Of a stretch of DNA of 64,000 nucleotides, positions 25,310-33,625 are shown piece after piece. The position numbers were made by a program, and so were the translations under genes. Position 1 is the first letter of the stretch, and every line of letters begins with the position of its first letter. The stretch lies in the NCBI RefSeq assembly GCF_011057975.1, contig NZ_CP049109.1, positions 806,001 through 870,000 of the forward strand, read 5' to 3'. This DNA comes from Sphingosinithalassobacter tenebrarum. GTDB lineage: Bacteria; Pseudomonadota; Alphaproteobacteria; Sphingomonadales; Sphingomonadaceae. The notes beneath the pieces are model-generated. The model was not told the origin of the DNA, ran no database searches, and saw only the letters and a list, made by a program, of their open reading frames with translations.

Positions 25310-26322
25310 CTCGCGCCCGAAACCGCCGCTTCGGCAAAGGTCGCCATCTCGTTGTGCGCGGCCAGCGCCGACCGGACGATCTGCACGGCGACTGCCGCAC
25401 CCGTGCCTTCGCCGAGTCGCATGTCGAGCCGGAGCAGCGGCCGCAGGCCCAGCCGGTCGAGCAGCATGCCGTGCGCATGCTCGTCGGAACAATGTCCGGC
25501 AAGGCAATGGTCGGTAAACGCCGGATCGGCGCATTGCAGGGGCGCGATCGCCGCACAGCAGATGAAGCCGTCGAGAAGGACCGGAATGCGCCTTTGCCGC
25601 GCGGTCAGGATCGCGCCCGCCATTGCCGCGATTTCGCGTCCGCCCAGCCGGCGCAGCGTTTCGAAGGGCGATGCGCAGTGCGGCCCGTGCAGGCGTAGCG
25701 CGGCATCGACGGCCTGCCGCTTGCGGTTCAGCCCTTCCGCATCGATTCCGGTGCCGCGGCCGATCCATGCGCCGGCGCTTTCGGCCTGGCCTTGCGCGCA
25801 GATTGCCGAGGCGGGGGTGGTGTTGCCGATGCCCATTTCCCCGACGAGCAACAGATCGGCCTGTGTATTGACGGCGTTTGCGCCGGCGGACAGCGCGGCA
25901 AGGCATTCGGCCTCGTCCATCGCCGGAGCTTCGGTGATGTCGCCGCTGGGGCCATCGCCAGTAAGGTCGACGACCGAAAGCGCGGCGCCGCAAGCACGGC
26001 TGAGCGCATTGATCGCCGCACCGCCCGCGTTGAAATTCGCCACCATCTGGCGCGTCACTTCGGGCGGAAAGGCGCTGACGCCGCGTGTCGCCACGCCATG
26101 CTCTCCGGCAAAGACGATGGCCTGCACCGTCTCCAGCCTCGGCCGGACGCGGCGCTGCCATCCCGCCATGAAGATCGCGATCTCCTCCAGCCGACCGAGC
26201 GAGCCGGCGGGCTTGGTGAGCTGCGCCTGCCGCTCGCGCGCTTGCGCGACGATGGCGGCATCGGGAGGGGGGAGGTCGGCGAGCGCGGCCTCGAACGCCG
26301 CCCGGGTAGCGAAGCCGGTCAT
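25306..26322 (-). CDS. cobT: nicotinate-nucleotide--dimethylbenzimidazole phosphoribosyltransferase
   Basis: Enzyme of 338 residues that makes alpha-ribazole phosphate from nicotinate mononucleotide and dimethylbenzimidazole. Family motifs present: LTKPAGSLGRLEEIA, VFAGEHGVATRGVSAFPPEV (substrate-binding region), VGEMGIGNTTPASA, and the C-terminal RLGEGTGAAVAVQIV with the catalytic Glu. Starts and stops overlap both neighbours (ATGA). Confidence 0.95.
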   Translation of the reverse strand: MTGFATRAAFEAALADLPPPDAAIVAQARERQAQLTKPAGSLGRLEEIAIFMAGWQRRVRPRLETVQAIVFAGEHGVATRGVSAFPPEVTRQMVANFNAGGAAINALSRACGAALSVVDLTGDGPSGDITEAPAMDEAECLAALSAGANAVNTQADLLLVGEMGIGNTTPASAICAQGQAESAGAWIGRGTGIDAEGLNRKRQAVDAALRLHGPHCASPFETLRRLGGREIAAMAGAILTARQRRIPVLLDGFICCAAIAPLQCADPAFTDHCLAGHCSDEHAHGMLLDRLGLRPLLRLDMRLGEGTGAAVAVQIVRSALAAHNEMATFAEAAVSGAR

Positions 26323-26726
26323 GTTGCGACGAAGCCTTCGGGCGGAACGCGAACGAGGAAATGCCCCTTCACGCCTTCGGGCCAGTCGCCATAGCGAACC
26401 TGCCCTTCCTCGCTTTCGGCATGCTTCGCCGCGTAATCGAGGATGGCCCGCGCCGAACCTTCGTCCGGCGCGAACCTCCCCATGACATAGCCGACCTTGC
26501 CCGGCGCACGGACATGGACCGTGCAATGCGCGCTGCAGGCGAACAGGCACGGCATGTCCTGTATCGCGATGCCCGCATAGCGCGGCTCGCCTGCCTGCAC
26601 GGCGCGCAGTGCCTCGGCCAGCAGCGCGCCGCCGCGCCGTCCCGCCGCATCCTCGCGCGATTCGGGCGAGTGGCGGCAGGTCGAGCAGACGACGACCGAG
26701 GCACCGGGCGCGACGGCCTGCAACAT
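26319..26726 (-). CDS. DUF1636 family cysteine-rich metal-binding protein
   Basis: Small protein of 135 residues. It has CSTCRH near the N-terminus and a second cluster PCLFACSAHCTVHV in mid-sequence, giving five Cys in a thioredoxin/2Fe-2S-ferredoxin-like arrangement typical of DUF1636. Such genes recur in cobalamin loci, but their function is unknown. ATG at 26726 overlaps the BtuB-like stop by one base (TGATG) and the stop overlaps cobT (ATGA), so it is firmly embedded in the operon. Confidence 0.75.
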   Translation of the reverse strand: MLQAVAPGASVVVCSTCRHSPESREDAAGRRGGALLAEALRAVQAGEPRYAGIAIQDMPCLFACSAHCTVHVRAPGKVGYVMGRFAPDEGSARAILDYAAKHAESEEGQVRYGDWPEGVKGHFLVRVPPEGFVAT

Positions 26727-28705
26727 CAGAAGCTGCCCCGGATGCCGAGATAGACGCTGCGGCCCAGCGTGCCGTAACCGCCCGCCGTCTCATAGTCCTC
26801 GTCGAAGACATTCTCGACCCGGCCATAGAGGCTGAACTCGGGCGTGATGTCATATTCGGCGCGAATGTCGGTCAGCCAGTAATCGTCCAGCACGGCGGCG
26901 GTGCTCGAAAGCCGGTCGAAGCTTTCGCCCGAATAGCGCACCGCGACATCGACGCTGAGACCGAAGCCGGTTTCATATCCGATCCGGGCATTGGCGAGAT
27001 GTTTGGGCACACGGGCAAGCTGCATCCCGTCGGTCGCGCCGCCGGAAGCATCCTCCGATTCGATCCAGCTGTAATTGCCGCTGACGAAGACCCCGCCGAA
27101 CCGGGCGGCGCCCGAAAGCTCGATACCGCGCGCCCGGCTTTGATTGACGTTCGCATAATAGCCGAACCGTTCGGTGGCCGTACCCGGGATGAAGCATTCG
27201 GCGGGCAGCGGCGTCGTTGAGGGGCAATAGGCAAAGTCGATGAGATTATCGGTATTGCGTTCGAAATAGGTGGCCGACAGGCGCACCCGACGATCGAGCA
27301 GCGCCTGTTCGATGCCTGCTTCCCAGCCATCGGCCTTCTCGGGCTGCAGCGCGGCCGAGCCATATTGGCTGAACAGCTGATAGAGCGATGGCGCCTTGAA
27401 ACCTTCGTCATAGCTTGCGCGCAGCACGGTGTTGCCGTCCCAGGGCGCGAAGACCGCTCCGGCGCTGAACACCACATTGTCGCCGAACCGCGAATGATCG
27501 TCATAGCGCGCGCCCGCGCTCAGCGTCAGCGGTTTCACCGGCGTAACGCGAAGCTGCGCATAAAGGCTGTTGATGGCGGCGTCGTTGTCGATGATCGGAT
27601 AGGGCTGGGCGTTGTCGCCGGGAGAGCCGCTTTCGATATCCTGCTCCTCGCGCTCGGCGCCGAAGCTGATGTCCCATCCGGGCCGCAGCGTCAGCCTGCC
27701 CTGATATTCGTAGCGGCGGGTGTCGCCCTTGGCGTCGAAGCTGAGCGAACGGACGGCGCGCGAGGGATCGTAGTTCTGCCGATCGGTGGCGCTGTCCAGT
27801 ATCGCCACCCGGTTCGTGAACCTGCCGCCGAGCAGATCAAAGCGCAGGCCGGCATAGACGGTATATTCCTCCGTCTCGCCATAGGCCGGCGTGTCCCCGG
27901 CAGAGCCGTCGAATTCGTTCCGCGCATCGGCATAATAGCCGCGCAGGTCGAGCGTGATGTTTTCGGCCAGGTGGACGTCGATCGATCCGCTGGCGCCGCT
28001 CCGCCGATAGCCGTCCTTCTCGGTGCCCTCGGCCTTGGCGGAAATGCCTTCGGTCGTGAAGCGCGACGCGGCCAGGCGCCAGTCGACCAGGTTGCTGCTG
28101 CCGCCGATGCCGGCGCGGGCATTGACCGTCTCGCGCGATCCCGCTTCGATGTCGAAATCGCCCTCCAGCGCCTTTTCGGGCCGTCTGGTGACGATGTTGA
28201 CGACGCCTCCGATCGCGTCGCTGCCCCACAGGATCGACTGCGGGCCGCGCAGTATCTCGATCCGCGCGGCGTCGCCGGTCAGCAGATTGGCGAAGTTGTA
28301 TCCGCCGCCGGTCGATGCCGGATCGGACAGGCGCATCCCGTCGATGACGAGCACGGTCTGCTCGGTGCTGGCGCCGCGTATCTTGAGCGACGTCGCGGCG
28401 CCATAGCCGCCGTTGCGCGTCATGCTGATGCCCGGGGTGCGGACCAGCGCGTCGCTGATCGCGATCGGCTGCTCGCGCTCGATTTCCGCTTCGTCGAGAA
28501 TCGTGACGCTGGATGCGACCCGGTCCACCGCGACCGGCTGGCGCAGTGCCGTGACAATGATCTCCGCATCCTCGGCAGCGTCTGCGCCGTGAGCCGCATC
28601 GTCGCCCCGGCCACTGTCCTGCGCGAATGCAGGCGCGCAGGACAGCGTTGCGGCGAGGGCGAGAGCGGAAGCGGAACAAATGTGGCGAAAACGATAATTG
28701 GGCAT
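26726..28705 (-). CDS. btuB: TonB-dependent cobalamin receptor (BtuB-like)
   Basis: Outer-membrane receptor of 659 residues. It has a signal peptide ending PAFAQ, a TonB box EIIVTA (about 50), a plug domain (SSVTILDEAEIE ... LKIRGASTEQTVLVIDGMR; RGPQSILWGSDAIGGVVNIV) and a 22-strand barrel ending in aromatic SVYLGIRGSF. The assignment to cobalamin rests on the riboswitch just upstream, on heading an operon of cob genes, and on the BtuB-like size. It is the first gene of that operon. Confidence 0.88.
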   Translation of the reverse strand: MPNYRFRHICSASALALAATLSCAPAFAQDSGRGDDAAHGADAAEDAEIIVTALRQPVAVDRVASSVTILDEAEIEREQPIAISDALVRTPGISMTRNGGYGAATSLKIRGASTEQTVLVIDGMRLSDPASTGGGYNFANLLTGDAARIEILRGPQSILWGSDAIGGVVNIVTRRPEKALEGDFDIEAGSRETVNARAGIGGSSNLVDWRLAASRFTTEGISAKAEGTEKDGYRRSGASGSIDVHLAENITLDLRGYYADARNEFDGSAGDTPAYGETEEYTVYAGLRFDLLGGRFTNRVAILDSATDRQNYDPSRAVRSLSFDAKGDTRRYEYQGRLTLRPGWDISFGAEREEQDIESGSPGDNAQPYPIIDNDAAINSLYAQLRVTPVKPLTLSAGARYDDHSRFGDNVVFSAGAVFAPWDGNTVLRASYDEGFKAPSLYQLFSQYGSAALQPEKADGWEAGIEQALLDRRVRLSATYFERNTDNLIDFAYCPSTTPLPAECFIPGTATERFGYYANVNQSRARGIELSGAARFGGVFVSGNYSWIESEDASGGATDGMQLARVPKHLANARIGYETGFGLSVDVAVRYSGESFDRLSSTAAVLDDYWLTDIRAEYDITPEFSLYGRVENVFDEDYETAGGYGTLGRSVYLGIRGSF

Positions 28706-28879
28706 GATGGTCCCTTCAGTTGACGGTTCGACCCCGCCAACCGGGCAACATGCGAGCCCCATCATGCCGAAGGCGCGACAGATCACTCCCATGCGGCACG
28801 GCCGCGCGAGGCAAAGCTGTCGTTTCTCGAGGACTACCCCGTTCGGCCGGCACACCCTGTCCGGACGAAGAACGACCGC

Positions 28880-29047
28880 GACAGGCAGGTCTCCTGGCTA
28901 ACGGGTCAACGCCGGTCCGGGCCGCCTTCTCGGGACCGTTCTGGTCCCAATGGCAAAAGGCCGGTGGCTCTCCGCTTACAGTTGCAGGGGCAGCGCGGGT
29001 CTTCAAACACCCGACTTCCCTTTCAATCCCCTTTCGGGGAACCTGTC
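28880..29047 (-). promoter_or_regulatory. cobalamin riboswitch for the btuB-cob operon
   Basis: Read on the minus strand, the leader begins near ACAGGTTCCCC and contains the conserved core GCTGCCCCTGCAACTGTAAG (the B12 box), then GAGCCACCGG, AAGGCGGC and the closing GAGCCAGGAGACCTGCC-like element (here TAGCCAGGAGACCTGCC). This order matches the adenosyl/methylcobalamin riboswitch consensus. About 174 bases separate it from the btuB start, so it probably controls translation or termination of the whole operon in response to B12. Confidence 0.9.
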
Positions 29048-29143
29048 GCGCCGGGGCGGATAGATCGGCCTTCCGCGCCGCGCAAGTGCGAAAACCCGTT
29101 CGGGGCTTGCCGGAGGCGTTGCGGAGCGATAGTTGCGGCGATG

Positions 29144-29312
29144 CTACGGGTGCCCGAAAGGGCTTAATCGGGAAGTCTGGAAGGCCGAAAGGCCTAAGCC
29201 GGCACTGCTCCCGCAACTGTGATCGGGGAGCGCTCCGCCAGGCGCCATTGAAGCCCTCGGGCTTCGAGAAGGCGGCGGAACGCAGAGAACCGAGAGTCAG
29301 GAAACCGGCCCG
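29144..29312 (+). promoter_or_regulatory. cobalamin riboswitch for the BtuM-like/cobO/cobB operon
   Basis: The plus-strand leader shows ACGGGTGCCC, TTAATCGGGAAG, the B12 box CACTGCTCCCGCAACTGTGA, a GGCGCCA peripheral stem, GAGAAGGCGGCGGAACGC and the closing GAGAGTCAGGAAACCGGCC. These match the cobalamin riboswitch in order. It lies 95 bases upstream of a BtuM-like gene. It is arranged back to back with the first riboswitch, so 29048-29143 should hold two divergent promoters; I could not identify -35 and -10 boxes with confidence. Confidence 0.9.
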
Positions 29313-29407
29313 TGGCCGTCGTTCATTCGTACGGGCGGGATGCACCGGGCGAACGAGGGCCATCCCTTGACGAGCGACAAGGTTCGAACGTCTGAAAGGG
29401 AGGTCCC

Positions 29408-29983
29408 GTGACCCGTTTTGCTCGCGCTGATTCCGTCATTCTTGCTGTGCTCGCAGCCCTGATGCTGGCCACCCGGCCGCATCTTCTCGACCAGTATTTC
29501 CATATGCCCGACACCGCCTGGGCCAGCTTCTTCGTGCTCGGCTATTTCGTGCGGAACAGGCTCGCCTTTCCGGCGCTGTTCGCGCTCGGCTTCGCGATCG
29601 ACGTCGTCGTGATCTATCTGCTCGGCGGCTCGGGCTTCTGCTTCACGCCGGCCTATTGGATGCTGGTGCCCGCCTACGGCACCATGTGGTTCGCGGGGCG
29701 CTTCGCAGCGCGCAATCTGGAGCCGACGGTCGGCGCGCTGCCTGCCTTCGCGCTTCTCGCCACGGCCGCGGCTTTCGTCGCGCATTGTTTCTCGAGCGGC
29801 GGCTTTTACCTGCTGAGCGGTCATTTCGATCAGCCGACGCTGGCCGAGTTCGCCGGACGCGTGGCGCGCTATTTTCCCGGCAATCTCGTGTCGATGTGGA
29901 TCTGGCTGGGGATCGCCGCGCTGTGCCACACGCTCTGGACGCGGACCGGGGGGCAGCTGCCGACCGCCGCGCGCCGGGCATGA
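29408..29983 (+). CDS. btuM: probable cobalamin uptake membrane protein (BtuM-like)
   Basis: Membrane protein of 191 residues with about six hydrophobic helices, like an S-component of an ECF transporter. A conserved-looking core holds Asp65, Cys78 and Tyr83 (GGSGFCFTPAYWMLVPAYG) and a His at 25. The Asp-Cys-Tyr spacing (13 and 5) matches what I recall for the metal-ligand and binding residues of BtuM, the solitary cobalamin S-component. GTG at 29408 has GGGAGG upstream. It follows a cobalamin riboswitch and its stop overlaps cobO (ATGA). The transporter role is inferred from size, residues and context. Confidence 0.6.
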   Translation: MTRFARADSVILAVLAALMLATRPHLLDQYFHMPDTAWASFFVLGYFVRNRLAFPALFALGFAIDVVVIYLLGGSGFCFTPAYWMLVPAYGTMWFAGRFAARNLEPTVGALPAFALLATAAAFVAHCFSSGGFYLLSGHFDQPTLAEFAGRVARYFPGNLVSMWIWLGIAALCHTLWTRTGGQLPTAARRA

Positions 29984-30585
29984 GCGAGAGCGAGCTCGAT
30001 CGCCGCCACAAGGAACGTACGAGGAAGCACAAGGAGGTCGTTGACGCGAAGATCGCGAAGGCGACCATCGACAAGGGACTGCTGCTGGTCCTGACCGGAA
30101 ACGGCAAGGGCAAGTCCTCCTCGGCCTTCGGCATGGTAGCGCGCACGCTGGGCTATGGCCGGAAGGCCGCAATCTTCCAGTTCATCAAGGGCGCGAAGCT
30201 GGTGGGCGAACGCGCCTTCTTCGATGCGCATCCCGATGTGCGATGGGAAAAATGCGGCGAAGGTTTCACCTGGGATACCCAGGACCGGCAGGCCGATATC
30301 GCCAATGCGCGGGCGGGGTGGGAAAAGGCGAAGGAAGCGCTTGCCGATCCCGACGTGCATCTGGTGGTACTCGACGAGCTGACCTATCCCGTCAATTACG
30401 GCTATCTCTCGCTGGACGATATCATGCCAGCCATCGCGGCGCGCCCGCCGATGCAGCATGTCGTGATAACCGGCCGCGCGGCGCATGAGCGTATCGTGGA
30501 AGCCGCCGATACGGTGAGCGCGATCCGCGATGTGAAGCATGCCTTCCGCAGCGGCGTTCGCGCGCAGGAAGGCATCGACTGGTGA
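29980..30585 (+). CDS. cobO: cob(I)yrinic acid a,c-diamide adenosyltransferase
   Basis: ATP:corrinoid adenosyltransferase of the CobA/CobO type, 201 residues. The P-loop is LTGNGKGKSSSAFGMV (about 38-53), and other family motifs are GYGRKAAIFQFIKGA, FTWDTQDRQ, VVLDELTYPVNYGYL and VVITGRAAHERIVEAADTVS. It attaches the adenosyl group to the corrin cobalt. The start overlaps the BtuM-like stop. Confidence 0.95.
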   Translation: MSESELDRRHKERTRKHKEVVDAKIAKATIDKGLLLVLTGNGKGKSSSAFGMVARTLGYGRKAAIFQFIKGAKLVGERAFFDAHPDVRWEKCGEGFTWDTQDRQADIANARAGWEKAKEALADPDVHLVVLDELTYPVNYGYLSLDDIMPAIAARPPMQHVVITGRAAHERIVEAADTVSAIRDVKHAFRSGVRAQEGIDW

Positions 30586-30595
30586 GGTGGCGCCG

Positions 30596-31894
30596 ATGAG
30601 CGAGGCATATTGCCCCGCGCTTCTGGTGTCGGCGCCCGCATCGGGGCAGGGCAAGACGCTGCTGACGGCGGCGCTTGCCCGCCGCCATCGCGATCTCGGC
30701 CGCACGGTTCGCGTCTTCAAATGCGGCCCCGACTTTCTCGATCCGATGATCCTGGAGCGGGCCTGCGGCGCGCCGGTTCCGAATCTGGACCTGTTCATGG
30801 GCGGCGAGGCGCATTGTCGCGCGCTGCTTCATGAAGCAGCGCGCGAGGCCGACCTTATCCTGGTCGAGGGCGTGATGGGGCTGTTCGACGGCGATCCCTC
30901 CGCTGCCGACCTTGCCGCCCGTCTCGGCCTGCCGGTGATGGCGACGATCGACGGATCGGCGATGGCGCAGAGCTTCGGCGCGCTGGTTCATGGCCTCGCC
31001 ACCTATCGTTCGGATATCCGGCTGGCGGCGGTAATCGGCAACCGGGTGGGGAGCGAGCGGCACGCCGCGATGCTTCGCGACAGCCTGAAGGGCGATGTCC
31101 GGTGGCTCGGCACCATGCCGCGCGATGCGGAGATCGACTTGCCCGAGCGGCATCTGGGCATCGTGCAGGCCGGGGAGATCGCCGATCTGGACGCGCGCAT
31201 CCGGCGCGCCGCCCAATTGCTTCCCGCCGATGCCGACTGGCTGCCCGAACCGGTCGCGCTCGCGCATCCCGAAGCTCCTTCGCCACCTGCTTCGCTGCAC
31301 GGCACGCGGATCGCCATTGCCCGCGACGTGGCCTTTGCCTTTCTCTATCCGGCCAATGTCGCGCTGTTGCGGCGCATGGGTGCGGAACTGCGCTTTTTCT
31401 CGCCGCTGTGCGATTCGCGCCTGCCCGATTGCGATGCGCTGTGGCTGCCGGGCGGCTATCCCGAACTGCATATCGCGCAGCTTTCGGAAAATCGCACGAT
31501 GCTGGAAAGCATCCGCGATCATCATGCCACGGGGAAGGTGATCCTCGCCGAATGCGGCGGCATGATCTACTGTGCCGACAGCCTGAACGACGGCTGCGGT
31601 ACCAGCGGTGACATGCTGGGCATCCTGCCCGGCCATGTCGTCATGCAGCGCCGGCTCGCCGCGCTGGGATTGCAGAAAATGGCTATGCCGGAAGGTACAC
31701 TGCGCGGGCATACATTCCATTATTCGCGCTTCGACACATCGCTGACTGCCGACCGTATCGCGACCAATCCCAATGGCGGCGCCGGCGAACGGCTCTATTA
31801 CCGGGGAAGCCTGACCGCCAGCTACGTTCACTTCTATTTTCCGTCCAATGCCGGAACGATCGCCGGAATATTCGGCACGAGGGTTTCTGGATGA
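30596..31894 (+). CDS. cobB: cobyrinate a,c-diamide synthase
   Basis: Glutamine-dependent amidotransferase (CobB/CbiA), 432 residues, amidating the a and c carboxyls of cobyrinate. N-terminal ATPase: LLVSAPASGQGKTLLTAAL and VFKCGPDFLDPMIL, DLILVEGVMGLFDG. C-terminal GATase: LWLPGGYPELH, the Cys nucleophile in ILAECGGMIYC, and the closing His in ASYVHFYFPSN. ATG at 30596 lies 10 bases after cobO. The frame of the following sigma factor opens inside its 3' end. Confidence 0.95.
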   Translation: MSEAYCPALLVSAPASGQGKTLLTAALARRHRDLGRTVRVFKCGPDFLDPMILERACGAPVPNLDLFMGGEAHCRALLHEAAREADLILVEGVMGLFDGDPSAADLAARLGLPVMATIDGSAMAQSFGALVHGLATYRSDIRLAAVIGNRVGSERHAAMLRDSLKGDVRWLGTMPRDAEIDLPERHLGIVQAGEIADLDARIRRAAQLLPADADWLPEPVALAHPEAPSPPASLHGTRIAIARDVAFAFLYPANVALLRRMGAELRFFSPLCDSRLPDCDALWLPGGYPELHIAQLSENRTMLESIRDHHATGKVILAECGGMIYCADSLNDGCGTSGDMLGILPGHVVMQRRLAALGLQKMAMPEGTLRGHTFHYSRFDTSLTADRIATNPNGGAGERLYYRGSLTASYVHFYFPSNAGTIAGIFGTRVSG

Positions 31895-32495
31895 TGCACT
31901 TGCGACTCATTCGCATCTGAGATACCGCCTCGTTCCACACGGAAATGCCGGATCGGATGGAGCTACTCTGTTTCAACCCTCGAAACCGATTATCGCCGAC
32001 ATTGCGGATGTCGACCGGAGGCTGCGCGCGTTGCTGCGGCGCCGGCTTTCCAATCCGCATGATGCCGAAGAGATAGCCCAGGAAAGCTGGGCGCGCATGA
32101 TCGCCGTGCTTCGCGAAGACAGGGGTGGCATCGGCAATCTGTCGGCCTATCTGTTCCGTGTCGCGCGCAATCTGGTGGTCGATCGCGGTCGCCGGCTGGC
32201 GGCCGGCGTCGAGATTGCCGTCGATGACAGCGAATTGCGCGCGGTCGCCGATTCACGTCCTGACCCCGAGGCCCAGCTCGTCACGCGTGACGAACTGCGT
32301 CGCATGGACCGGATCATCGCGGCAATGCCCGCGCGTCCGCGGGAAGTGTTTCGTCTTTCGCGCATCGAGGGGTTGTCCTTCGCCGAGATCGGCCGTCGGC
32401 TCGGTATATCGCGGCAGACGGTGCACGAACATATGACGCGCGCGCTGCTCGCCATTCAACTTGCGGCCGACGCGGATTTCGATGGCGAACCCTGA
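31848..32495 (+). CDS. ECF RNA polymerase sigma factor, FecI family
   Basis: Extracytoplasmic-function sigma factor. Region 2 begins at LRALLRRRLSNPHDAEEIAQ (about residue 60) and includes LSAYLFRVARNLVVDRGRRL. Region 4 has SRIEGLSFAEIGRRLGIS followed by RQTVHEHMTRAL. The start is unclear. ATG at 31848 overlaps cobB by 47 bases and adds an atypical N-terminus without a ribosome-binding site, while the part homologous to FecI starts near 31980, where no ATG, GTG or TTG is well placed (CTG at 31971 follows GGATGGAG). It should direct transcription of the receptor gene and respond to the FecR encoded next. Confidence 0.85.
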   Translation: MPERSPEYSARGFLDDALATHSHLRYRLVPHGNAGSDGATLFQPSKPIIADIADVDRRLRALLRRRLSNPHDAEEIAQESWARMIAVLREDRGGIGNLSAYLFRVARNLVVDRGRRLAAGVEIAVDDSELRAVADSRPDPEAQLVTRDELRRMDRIIAAMPARPREVFRLSRIEGLSFAEIGRRLGISRQTVHEHMTRALLAIQLAADADFDGEP

Positions 32496-32567
32496 CAAAG
32501 CGACCCGAAAAACGTCTTATCGAGCAACAGGCGCGCCCTGGCCGCGCCTGTTGGAGGGAGGCGTGAC

Positions 32568-33524
32568 ATGAACGACCGCGCGAGCGGGGAAAACGCGCAG
32601 CCGCCGGTCGACCCGGTCATGGCCGAGGCGACGCACTGGTTCGTGACGTTACGCGACGGCGCCGATGAAGACGCCTGGTCGCAGTTCGAGGCGTGGTGCG
32701 CCGCTGACCGCCGACACGCGGCAACTTACGCACGCTTGCAACGCCTTTGGGGAGCGTCCGGCGGGCTCGACAGCCTTGCCGGAAGCATCGCTCCGTCGCG
32801 CGCGATCGATCGGCGTACGTTGTTGCGGGGCGGTGCCGGCGCGGCCGCCGCAGTCATTGCCGTGCTGGGAGGCGGGCGCCTGATGCTGGGGCCGCATCCG
32901 TTCGCGGAGTATCGGACCGGGCCAGGGGAGCGGCGTGTGGTGACACTCGCCGACGGGTCGCGCGCCGAATTGTCGACGGCGACTGCGCTCGCGCTCGATT
33001 TTTCGCCGTCGCGCCGTCGCGTCCGCCTGCTGCAGGGGGAGGCATGGTTCGACGTCGCCGCCGATCGGGCGCGGCCGTTCGAAGTCGAAGCGGCGGGCGG
33101 AGTCACCCGCGCGCTCGGGACGGCCTTCGCAGTGGCCGCCAAGGGCAATGGCGCGCGCGTGTCGGTCACTCGGCATCGCGTACGGGTTACGCTGGACGAC
33201 GCGAGCCGCGAGCTTGGTGAAGGCCGGATGCTCGAATATGGCACGGCCGGAATCGGGGAGAGTACGGGCGCCGATCCTGCTCGCCTCGCCTGGCGCGACG
33301 GCAGACTCGTCTTTTCCGGGCAGCCGCTCGGCGAGGTCGCCGCGGAGCTCGATCGCTGGACCGGCGGCTGGACGGTCATTCCCGACGAGCGGCTCGCACG
33401 GCGACCGGTAACGCTCATGATCGGCGTCGAGGATGCCGATCATGGTCTGGAGGAACTCGCCGATGCGCTGCCGATGCGTATCTCCCGAATGACGCCGTTT
33501 CTCTCCTTAGCTCGGCCTATATGA
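32568..33524 (+). CDS. FecR-type anti-sigma/sigma regulator
   Basis: Single-pass membrane protein of 318 residues. A cytoplasmic N-terminal DUF4880-like domain (AEATHWFVTLRDGADEDAW, FEAWCAADRRHAATYARL) precedes the membrane helix (about 86-103, GGAGAAAAVIAVLGGG), itself preceded by RRTLLRGG. The periplasmic FecR domain has YRTGPGERRVVTLADGSRAE, LDFSPSRRRVRLLQGEAWF and a C-terminal STN-binding part. GGAGGGAGG lies upstream of its ATG. It should transmit signal-receptor occupancy to the sigma factor. Confidence 0.92.
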   Translation: MNDRASGENAQPPVDPVMAEATHWFVTLRDGADEDAWSQFEAWCAADRRHAATYARLQRLWGASGGLDSLAGSIAPSRAIDRRTLLRGGAGAAAAVIAVLGGGRLMLGPHPFAEYRTGPGERRVVTLADGSRAELSTATALALDFSPSRRRVRLLQGEAWFDVAADRARPFEVEAAGGVTRALGTAFAVAAKGNGARVSVTRHRVRVTLDDASRELGEGRMLEYGTAGIGESTGADPARLAWRDGRLVFSGQPLGEVAAELDRWTGGWTVIPDERLARRPVTLMIGVEDADHGLEELADALPMRISRMTPFLSLARPI

Positions 33525-33625
33525 AAATAATTCGCAATAGCGCCTGACAATTTTACCGGCTCCCCGTCTTCCGTGTTGAAGCGCAGGCGATGCGTCTGCC
33601 GAAACACTCGATGAAGGGGGTCGCG

